Below, piece by piece: positions 1 to 5,315 of a stretch of DNA of 5,315 nucleotides. Location of the stretch: contig NZ_BJXB01000064.1 in assembly GCF_007990775.1 (NCBI RefSeq), positions 1-5,315 on the forward strand, given 5' to 3'. Numbering within the stretch: the stretch's first letter is position 1; every line of letters starts with the position of its first letter. The notes under the pieces were generated by a model, which searched no databases, was not told the origin of the DNA, and saw only the letters and a list, made by a program, of their open reading frames with translations. The position numbers were made by a program, and so were the translations under genes. The stretch comes from Deinococcus cellulosilyticus NBRC 106333 = KACC 11606 (GTDB lineage: Bacteria > Deinococcota > Deinococci > Deinococcales > Deinococcaceae).

Positions 1-202
1 GAAGGGCTTTGTGCTGCTTGCAAAACGCTGGGTGGTCGAACGCTCCTTTGGCTGGCTGTCTCGTTTCAGACGCCTCGCTCGGGATTACGAGCGTCTCCCC
101 GAAACAGTGAAAGGTTTGCATTTTCTAGCGTTTGCCTTCTTGTTGCTTCACCGCGCAGGATCTCTTCTGGTCCCACTTCAGGCATAAATTCCTAACATGC
201 TC
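1..202 (+). mobile_element. Right end of an IS5-type insertion sequence (partial)
   Basis: The transposase fragment is followed by only 15 bases before a plausible element end. Read on the other strand, 188-202 is GAGCATGTTAGGAAT, which resembles the short G-starting terminal repeats of IS5-group elements that end just past the transposase stop. The next three bases (203-205) are TAA, consistent with the TNA target duplication of the IS427/IS1031 subgroups. Base composition also changes here, from a mixed coding sequence to a very AT-rich leader. The left terminus is not in the window, so neither the inverted repeat nor the duplication can be confirmed. The exact boundary at 202 is inference. 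Confidence 0.5.
2..187 (+). CDS. IS5-superfamily DDE transposase, C-terminal fragment (cut by window start)
   Basis: The reading frame is open from the first bases of the window and ends at TAA 185-187, giving 61 residues of the C-terminus. The peptide contains RWVVERSFGWLSRFRRLARD, which matches the third acidic block of IS5-family transposases. The Glu encoded at 38-40 is the likely final E of the DDE catalytic triad, and it sits in the family spacing R-(3)-E-(6)-R. The motif is followed by a Tyr-Glu pair, then a hydrophobic stretch (LHFLAFAFLLLHRAG) and a short tail, as is usual where these proteins end. The enzyme would cut and join the ends of its own element. The start, the two Asp residues and the left end of the element lie outside the window, so it cannot be told whether the copy is intact. 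The visible part has no stop or frameshift. Family assignment is firm; the subgroup (IS427/IS1031-like) is inference. Confidence 0.88.
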   Translation, partial: KGFVLLAKRWVVERSFGWLSRFRRLARDYERLPETVKGLHFLAFAFLLLHRAGSLLVPLQA

Positions 203-241
203 TAAGCCTTAACCTATAATTCCTTAAAGATTTTGTTACTC

Positions 242-270
242 TTGCAATACAATTTTAATGAATTTATTAA
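242..270 (+). promoter_or_regulatory. Candidate sigma70-type promoter
   Basis: TTGCAA (242-247) and TATTAA (265-270) are separated by 17 bases. Each matches four of the six consensus bases of the -35 and -10 boxes. They lie in the most AT-rich part of the gap, which would place the transcript start near 277 and give a 5' leader of roughly 175 bases. In sequence this AT-rich, chance matches are common; TTGTTA (233-238) with TTTAAT (254-259) is a competing pair but has only 15 bases between boxes. Confidence 0.3.
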
Positions 271-290
271 TTCTTCATACTAGCTTTAAT

Positions 291-306
291 TTCACATCAA
301 TGTGAA
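291..306. promoter_or_regulatory. 16-bp dyad TTCACAT-CA-ATGTGAA, possible operator
   Basis: Two perfect 7-base arms (291-297 and 300-306) surround a 2-base centre. The half-site orientation is the reverse of a CRP site (TGTGA-N6-TCACA), so this is not a CRP box. It lies just downstream of the candidate transcript start, where a bound dimeric repressor could block transcription. No regulator gene is in the window, so the operator role is inference from symmetry and position. Confidence 0.35.
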
Positions 307-368
307 TCTGGATTAGAGTAACGTTGGAAAAGTAAAGAAAGCTTAATCTCTTTGCTTGGCTGATTGCT

Positions 369-386
369 GGAGGAAAAATGTTGTAA
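369..386 (+). promoter_or_regulatory. Shine-Dalgarno-led two-codon frame (ATG TTG TAA) in the leader
   Basis: GGAGG (369-373) lies 4 bases before an ATG (378-380), which is followed by TTG and then a TAA stop (384-386). The frame differs from that of the downstream gene. The Shine-Dalgarno match is at least as good as the one used by the large gene, although the spacing is short. It could hold or release ribosomes ahead of the main start 68 bases later, or it may be chance. Confidence 0.25.
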
Positions 387-440
387 TCCCCCTATATCTA
401 ACGTATCGGTATATCCCATAAATGTCTTCTTGCCATCAAA

Positions 441-446
441 TAGGAG
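441..446 (+). promoter_or_regulatory. Ribosome binding site (TAGGAG) that decides the start at 454
   Basis: TAGGAG lies 7 bases before ATG 454-456, which is normal spacing. It favours ATG 454 over the in-frame TTG codons at 364 and 430, which have no well-placed Shine-Dalgarno sequence. Starting at 454 also puts the lipobox cysteine at residue 21, a usual distance for a lipoprotein signal. Confidence 0.75.
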
Positions 447-453
447 TTCAAAC

Positions 454-3400
454 ATGGCCAATTCTGGCTTTTATGGAGCCAGTGGGTGCCTTATGGCCCT
501 TCTGGTAACCTCATGTGGTTTGTTTTCATCTCCACCACCGCAGACAATTAAAGGTGTTTCTGCTTCCAGTACGGAAACCCAAAGTCAACCTGTACAAAAC
601 CCGGGTACTTCTGGTATTTCACTGGCCCCAGGGGTTCTGCTCAACGGAATCACCGCAGGAGGAACCTTCTCAGCTGTCCAAACGTTGGAATTGGTTGATG
701 GGGCAGTGTACGCTGGAAAGGGGTTTGATCTTAAAGGCATCATCAAAGTCAAACCAGAGCAGTTTTCCAGCTCCATGCAGGCCACCACCTGCACTGCACT
801 AATTAATATCTGTCAAGATGGACATCCAATCACCGTCACGAAAACCTTGAATGTGATCGCCCCACCAGTGGTAGCGATGTACGAAGAAACCAGACCAACC
901 CCTAACTTCAAAGTCCTGTCAGGCCCCCTACAAATGTCGGGCAACGACACCTTCATGAAAAAATACGGTCAGTTTCGTAACCTTCTTGTGCAGGGCGACG
1001 TGACCTTGAGCGGCATAAATGCCATCAAAGACATGAACATCTTCGTCACTGGCAACATTTCTATCAGCGGGAACCTGGACCTTAGCAACACCAAAGTTAA
1101 GAGCACCCACCTGACCCTGAGTGGCAGCAGCACTTTCACCAACAGCGAAATTCTCACAAAATCCATTTCCATTTCTGGAAAAACAAAACTCAACAGGGAT
1201 ATTTTCCTGATCTCACTGCAATCCGTGAAGATCAATGGTGATCTTGATGCTTCAGCCGATGCCAAGATCAGAATCCTGGTCGGTGAGGACTTTCAGCTGA
1301 ACACCAAAATGACTGAACTACCCGAAGTTCTGCTTTGGTCAGCAGGAAACATCGACCTGCAGCAGCAATTCAAAGGCAGTGGCTTCCTCATCGCTGGAAA
1401 GAATATCAACTCCAAAGGGTTGTCTTTAAAGCAGGGCAGCAAAGACCTCTACGGCCGTTTTCCTCAACTCTCTGTGCCTGCGTATGCAGGTTACACAGGA
1501 AGAATGAGAGCTAATGTGACTGGTAAGCATTATTTTACACTGACAGCTAGCGAAGGCTCACGTCTTTGGGTCAACGGCCTGTTGCTGATTGACGCCTGGG
1601 AAGGGAGCAAAACAGCACAAACCCGTATGCTCACTCTGATGAAAGACCATGAATATGACCTGGAACTGGAAACCAAAGAAGGCGTAAAAGCAGGTGTTAT
1701 CTGGAATGAGGCGCAAGATGTGACTATCACACCTTCTGAGTTGCCTCAAATCACCCACCTGGCCAACAGCATCAGACTGCTTGAAAACAACCCACTCTTT
1801 AAAGGCAGTGGGTTAGAAATTGAACGTAGGGTGGCGCGTGCCATTGTTTACGATCAAGACATTCACTTCATTGCAGCCACCAAAGACAGAGAGGGGCTTG
1901 TTTTCTCTTTGCTGTCTCCAGAGAAAGTGTACCTGCTTTATTACGTGTACCAAAACAACTCTGCGTTTCACATCAGAGACCTGATCAGCGGCGCAGATCT
2001 GGATCTCACCCCTTACTTCAAAGATCCTTCCAGGTCACTTGATGGACAGATGGACTCGGACAGACTGGCCCAAGAGATCTTCACTCGTTTTTTCAATGGA
2101 TCCACAAATGCCGAACAGGGCAATCAAGATCTGGTCGCTGGACGTCAGGCGCTTACCAACAAGGTTGACACCAAAGCAATCCAGTGGCAGAATGCCAATG
2201 CTTCTCCCAGTTGCTTGATTAAAAATGGACCCTGTGAAGAGAAATACACTGCTTTCTACAATGCATCATTGAACATTTCTAAAAACCTGGCGCTTGATGT
2301 TCCTCTTCTGGTCACAGGAGTGGGGCAACTCAAAGCTGCAAAAACCCTTTGGGATGCAGCGAAGGCCATTACTCCATTTCTCACCAAAGTTGGATCAGAA
2401 CAAGTCCTGGGTTGGGGGGGGACTGGAGGTTCAAACTACCTGAACTTCTTCCCTGCATACGATGCATTCTGGGAATGCGTTCAAGAACACTGCCCAGGCT
2501 CTTTGAATGTGGTCCCAGCCAGTTTGAGGCTCTATGCAGTGGTTCGGAGGTCGGTCAGTGGTAAACTGACAGCCACTCCAACGCCAGCTGCGGGAGCCAT
2601 GAACTATTCAAGATTTACAGCAACATTCACGACAACAAAAGGAAAACTATCCAACTTTCTGGTTGCCATTAACGAATTCGGTAACTATCAAAGGGTTCCC
2701 TTCAGTGGTCCCATTGAATTGGGCTTAAACACCGCCATGAACCTTCACAGTGCTGAACTGAATTACACCTTTCAATGCCCCGATCAACCTCAATTGGTCA
2801 CGGATTCGATCAACATCAAAATCACCAATGGGGATCCTATCAGTGTGCCTGTCGTCATCGAGTGTCTTCCAGACCAGTTGATCCTGGTCAACCCACCCAA
2901 GCCTTTGCAGGCCAAAGTGGACCAGAGTGACTCCACTAGCTTCACCATCAAGTTCGACCACCCACAATTAGACCCAGAGCAGGTGGTGTGGACCCTGGTC
3001 AAAGATGCCTTGCCCAGCTTCGCCACTTTCGACATCCGTCCAAGCACCGGAATCCTGCGTGGGCAGGACACCTCCACCATTGGCATCACTATGAAATGCT
3101 TTGTCCCTGGAGAGGGCACAGTTAAACTCACCATCAACTCCAATTCTGGGTTGGTTCGAGGGGTGCAAGTCCCTGTGGCTGTGAAGTGCGCCCCTGGCAG
3201 TGGCCCGAAATTCAGCTTCAAAACCCAGACGCCCCCCACCGTCACCGAAACCCGCCTGCAGTGTCTGCTCGTCACCCGTGTGGATCACAAAGGTGAAATT
3301 CGGGTCGCCCTGGACCAAAAAGAAGACTGGATCATCGAATCTTATCAAGTCTATGTGGATGGTGTTCTTATCGGAGAAAACACCACCGGAGAATCCATCT

Positions 3401-5265
3401 CTGCTGGTCCTTATGGCCCTGGACAGCACCCCATTGAGGCCGTGCTGAAAGCCCACCCTGTACCCACCGCAAGTCTCATCAGCAAGCAATCCATCACTGA
3501 GCCCATGACGTTCACTGACACCAGCACCCTGGATGTTCCCCCTCCAACCATCACCTCCTCTCCACAGGAATGCAGACCTGCCCCAGGTGAAGGTTCCATG
3601 CCTGGAGAAGGCTCCAGTTATGGTGATCCGCACCTGCTCACCTACGACAACGTGGAGTACAGCTTCCAGGCAGTGGGAGAATTCATTCTGAGCAAATCCA
3701 CCCTGCCCGGGGACACCTTTGAAGTGCAAACCCGTTACCTGCCCTTGCCTGGAAACAATGCGATTTCCGCCAATGCTGCGGTGGCCATGCGGGTCGGCAC
3801 TGACCGGGTGGGCGTGTATGCCCCGCCAGTGTACGGACAGCCCCCCATCTTCAAAGTGAATGGTGAAACCGTCACAGCAGATGAACTGGGTCTGTATCAC
3901 GTCCTGCCGGATGGAGGGGTGCTCTCCTACGACTCCGGGAAACTTCTCACCACCATCCACTGGAAGAATGGTTACCAGGACTACCAGGTCAAGATTCACT
4001 TCTATGACCGGATCGTGGGTCGGGTGACGGTCACCGCCCCAGGACAGAAACGCCAGTACCTGATGGGGCTGCTCGGGAACTTCGACACCAACCCGGAAAA
4101 TGACTTCCAGTTGCGGGATGGCACGGTGCTTTCCAACCCACCTGCTCCAAAAGACCTGTATGCCCGTTTCGGGGAATCCTGGCGCATCACCCCTCAAGAA
4201 AGCCTGTTTGACTACAACGCGGGTGAGTCCACCCAGACGTTCACCAATCGCGCCTTCCCTGTCACCCATGTGGGCTTGATTGACCTGACGCCTGAGGACC
4301 GCCAGTGGGCAGAGCAGGTGTGCAAAGACTACGGTGTGGTCAGCCAGTACATCCTGGTCAAATGCACCCTGGATGTGGCCCTCACCAAAGATCCCAACTG
4401 GGCTCAATTCTCAGTGGGCGCAGATCCTTTCGTGCCCCAGATCACCCTGAGTCCTGCCCGGGTGCGCATGCTGACCGGGGACACCCTGGAACTGTTCGCA
4501 GGGGTGTCCTCCATGCTGAAAATCGACAACAACGTGGACTGGTCAGCCACCAATGGAACGCTGACCTCCACCTTGGATCGGCACACCATGCGTTACACTG
4601 CCCCGGGTGTGCCAGGAGAGTACACCGTGACAGCAACTTTGCGGTCCGATCCCAGTGTGTGGACCACCGTGAAGATTGAAGTGATGCCCAAGGCTGTGAC
4701 CACTGTGGGTGCCCTGCAATTGAAACTGAAGTGGCTGGACTTCCCGAGGGATTACGACGCGCATCTGTGGGCACCGTCCAGCGCACCGTACCACCTGTAC
4801 TATGGACGCCCTGGAAGTAGTGACCTGCAATCGGGTCCTCACATGGTGCTAGACACCGATGACATTGATGGACACGGCCCTGAAACTGTCACAGTGGTCC
4901 CCACTGGCACTGGAAAATACGAGTATTGGGTGAACGATTACACAAATGCCTTCGGGATTTATGGCACAGAAGTGGAAGTGAGGGATGATAAAGGGGTGGT
5001 GATGACCATTCCATTGCTCGACAGCAACTCCGTCAATGTTCAACCCAATGTTGTCTCAGCTCCTGGTCATTGGTGGCATGTGCTGGACATTGATGCTGCG
5101 ACAGGAAAAATCACGGTGGTGAACCAACGAGGTGGACTGGCCGAGCCGTACCAGGACACTGATGGGACGTGCAACACACCACCTGTGAGTGTGTTCCACC
5201 CTGAGAAAACCATCTGGGAGCCCTGCAAAGATTACGAGGTTCCTGGTGAGATTGTGATCTTCTAA
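454..5265 (+). CDS. Giant multidomain surface lipoprotein: beta-solenoid, PA14, Ig-like, vWD and DUF2135-like domains
   Basis: This is a predicted exported lipoprotein of 1603 residues with no recognised named relative. ATG 454 is chosen for its ribosome binding site; the frame stays open upstream to TTG 364. The lipobox VTSC gives a lipidated Cys21, followed by a Ser/Pro/Thr-rich linker. Modules in order are: beta-solenoid (about 170-330) with SG/NG turns; PA14-like (346-429) with SEGSRLWVNGLLLIDAW at 366-382; an unrecognised segment (430-690); Ig-like domains (about 690-1030); vWD (from GDPH 1057-1060 through GLLGNFDTNPENDF to ESWRI near 1244) plus the usual trailing Cys1290/Cys1304 region; Ig-like (1329-1413); and YfaP/DUF2135-like (1418-1560) with DYDAHLW at 1433 and DTDDIDGHGPE at 1467. 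PA14 domains often bind carbohydrate and vWD domains are often adhesive, so a cell-surface adhesion or matrix role is inferred. No catalytic motif is seen. The gene is probably monocistronic, with a hairpin after it. GC rises sharply from the first to the second half. Confidence 0.93.
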   Translation: MANSGFYGASGCLMALLVTSCGLFSSPPPQTIKGVSASSTETQSQPVQNPGTSGISLAPGVLLNGITAGGTFSAVQTLELVDGAVYAGKGFDLKGIIKVKPEQFSSSMQATTCTALINICQDGHPITVTKTLNVIAPPVVAMYEETRPTPNFKVLSGPLQMSGNDTFMKKYGQFRNLLVQGDVTLSGINAIKDMNIFVTGNISISGNLDLSNTKVKSTHLTLSGSSTFTNSEILTKSISISGKTKLNRDIFLISLQSVKINGDLDASADAKIRILVGEDFQLNTKMTELPEVLLWSAGNIDLQQQFKGSGFLIAGKNINSKGLSLKQGSKDLYGRFPQLSVPAYAGYTGRMRANVTGKHYFTLTASEGSRLWVNGLLLIDAWEGSKTAQTRMLTLMKDHEYDLELETKEGVKAGVIWNEAQDVTITPSELPQITHLANSIRLLENNPLFKGSGLEIERRVARAIVYDQDIHFIAATKDREGLVFSLLSPEKVYLLYYVYQNNSAFHIRDLISGADLDLTPYFKDPSRSLDGQMDSDRLAQEIFTRFFNGSTNAEQGNQDLVAGRQALTNKVDTKAIQWQNANASPSCLIKNGPCEEKYTAFYNASLNISKNLALDVPLLVTGVGQLKAAKTLWDAAKAITPFLTKVGSEQVLGWGGTGGSNYLNFFPAYDAFWECVQEHCPGSLNVVPASLRLYAVVRRSVSGKLTATPTPAAGAMNYSRFTATFTTTKGKLSNFLVAINEFGNYQRVPFSGPIELGLNTAMNLHSAELNYTFQCPDQPQLVTDSINIKITNGDPISVPVVIECLPDQLILVNPPKPLQAKVDQSDSTSFTIKFDHPQLDPEQVVWTLVKDALPSFATFDIRPSTGILRGQDTSTIGITMKCFVPGEGTVKLTINSNSGLVRGVQVPVAVKCAPGSGPKFSFKTQTPPTVTETRLQCLLVTRVDHKGEIRVALDQKEDWIIESYQVYVDGVLIGENTTGESISAGPYGPGQHPIEAVLKAHPVPTASLISKQSITEPMTFTDTSTLDVPPPTITSSPQECRPAPGEGSMPGEGSSYGDPHLLTYDNVEYSFQAVGEFILSKSTLPGDTFEVQTRYLPLPGNNAISANAAVAMRVGTDRVGVYAPPVYGQPPIFKVNGETVTADELGLYHVLPDGGVLSYDSGKLLTTIHWKNGYQDYQVKIHFYDRIVGRVTVTAPGQKRQYLMGLLGNFDTNPENDFQLRDGTVLSNPPAPKDLYARFGESWRITPQESLFDYNAGESTQTFTNRAFPVTHVGLIDLTPEDRQWAEQVCKDYGVVSQYILVKCTLDVALTKDPNWAQFSVGADPFVPQITLSPARVRMLTGDTLELFAGVSSMLKIDNNVDWSATNGTLTSTLDRHTMRYTAPGVPGEYTVTATLRSDPSVWTTVKIEVMPKAVTTVGALQLKLKWLDFPRDYDAHLWAPSSAPYHLYYGRPGSSDLQSGPHMVLDTDDIDGHGPETVTVVPTGTGKYEYWVNDYTNAFGIYGTEVEVRDDKGVVMTIPLLDSNSVNVQPNVVSAPGHWWHVLDIDAATGKITVVNQRGGLAEPYQDTDGTCNTPPVSVFHPEKTIWEPCKDYEVPGEIVIF
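991..1245 (+). repeat. Protein-level beta-solenoid repeats, period 18-20 residues
   Basis: Within the large lipoprotein, short beta-strand/turn units recur: GDVTLSG, GNISISG, HLTLSG, SISISG and VKINGD. Their turn glycines fall at residues 187, 206, 224, 242 and 262, a spacing of 18-20. Hydrophobic and polar residues alternate before each turn. This matches right-handed solenoids of the bactofilin/polymer-forming type, each rung adding about 18-20 residues. The repeats are diverged in DNA and not direct nucleotide repeats. Assignment to a specific family is not possible by eye. Confidence 0.6.
3583..3615 (+). repeat. Short tandem repeat PGEGS-M-PGEGS (linker before the vWD domain)
   Basis: Two copies of PGEGS separated by one Met are encoded at 3583-3597 and 3601-3615. 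They lie two codons before the GDPH motif that opens the vWD domain. The composition is that of a flexible linker, and it marks a module boundary. The two copies use different synonymous codons, so the duplication is old or fortuitous. Confidence 0.6.
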
Positions 5266-5287
5266 CCTTAGGTTCGATATTGAGAAA

Positions 5288-5315
5288 GTCTCTGAGTCCA
5301 GAAGGACTCAGAGAC
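5288..5315. terminator. Perfect 12-bp hairpin, probable rho-independent terminator
   Basis: GTCTCTGAGTCC (5288-5299) and GGACTCAGAGAC (5304-5315) are exact reverse complements around the loop AGAA. The stem begins 22 bases after the stop codon of the lipoprotein gene, the usual place for a terminator. An AAA lies directly before the stem, as in bidirectional terminators. The window ends at the last stem base, so the U-tract that would settle the matter cannot be seen. Confidence 0.7.

Larger units (their letters stand above)
203..453 (+). other. AT-rich intergenic leader between the IS end and the lipoprotein gene
   Basis: This gap of about 250 bases holds no convincing gene. Its middle is strikingly AT-rich: 13 of the 60 bases in 241-300 are G or C, against 41 of 60 in 4021-4080 of the downstream gene. 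It contains the promoter candidate, the 16-bp dyad, the SD-led two-codon frame and the ribosome binding site listed separately. No terminator for the transposase gene is seen, so read-through from the element into the downstream gene is possible. Confidence 0.7.

Noticed and set aside
291..306. CRP/FNR-type site
   Set aside because: The half-sites are in the reverse order (TTCACA...TGTGAA) with a 2-base centre, unlike TGTGA-N6-TCACA.
364..453. N-terminal extension of the lipoprotein from TTG 364
   Set aside because: It would put 50 residues ahead of the lipobox cysteine, including a polar Asn/Pro-rich stretch, and TTG 364 has no Shine-Dalgarno sequence. ATG 454 has one at normal spacing.
422..508. 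Short frame from ATG 422 overlapping the gene start
   Set aside because: It has no ribosome binding site, is under 30 codons and overlaps the supported start in another frame.
2968..4407. Long antisense open frame (479 codons) opposite the vWD region
   Set aside because: It lies fully opposite a well-supported domain-bearing gene in its GC-rich part, where antisense stops are rare. The translation is low in recognisable motifs and has no evident ribosome binding site.
4321..5235. Repeat of CKDY at residues 1290 and 1591 as a sign of duplication
   Set aside because: The similarity covers only four residues; the flanking sequences do not align, so chance is the simpler explanation.
1..5315. 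CRISPR array, tRNA, rRNA or riboswitch
   Set aside because: No regularly spaced direct repeats, no cloverleaf-like sequence and no recognised aptamer consensus were seen on either strand.

Overview
The window holds the tail of an insertion sequence, an AT-rich leader, one very large surface-protein gene that fills about 90% of the bases, and a hairpin terminator at the right edge. All genes read on the + strand. The organism cannot be named with certainty. An IS5-type transposase next to a giant, multidomain, secreted lipoprotein with moderate-to-high GC in its 3' half would suit a large-genome environmental bacterium. My tentative guess is a Deinococcus-like lineage, based on general resemblance only.

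Layout. Positions 2-187 are the last 61 codons of a DDE transposase of the IS5 superfamily, including the catalytic glutamate. The right end of the element is probably near 202. Positions 203-453 form a very AT-rich leader (13 of 60 bases are G or C in 241-300). It contains a weak sigma70-like promoter candidate, a 16-bp dyad (291-306), a Shine-Dalgarno-led two-codon reading frame (378-386) and a good ribosome binding site (441-446). Positions 454-5265 encode a predicted lipoprotein of 1603 residues. Positions 5288-5315 are a perfect 12-bp stem with a 4-base loop, ending exactly at the window edge.

The large protein is a chain of extracellular modules: lipobox (Cys21), a Ser/Thr/Pro-rich linker, a bactofilin-like beta-solenoid (about residues 170-330), a PA14-like domain (346-429), a long unrecognised segment (about 430-690), two or three Ig-like domains (about 690-1030), a von Willebrand factor type D domain with its trailing region (1057-1305), another Ig-like domain (about 1329-1413), a YfaP/DUF2135-like domain (about 1418-1560) and a short Cys-containing tail. 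The makeup suggests a cell-surface adhesion or matrix protein, but no catalytic site is visible and no partner gene lies in the window. The most notable points are the unusual module combination, the sharp rise in GC part-way along the gene, a G8 tract inside the coding region, the 16 mature cysteines that fall into eight neighbouring pairs, and the atypical, uncharged signal peptide.
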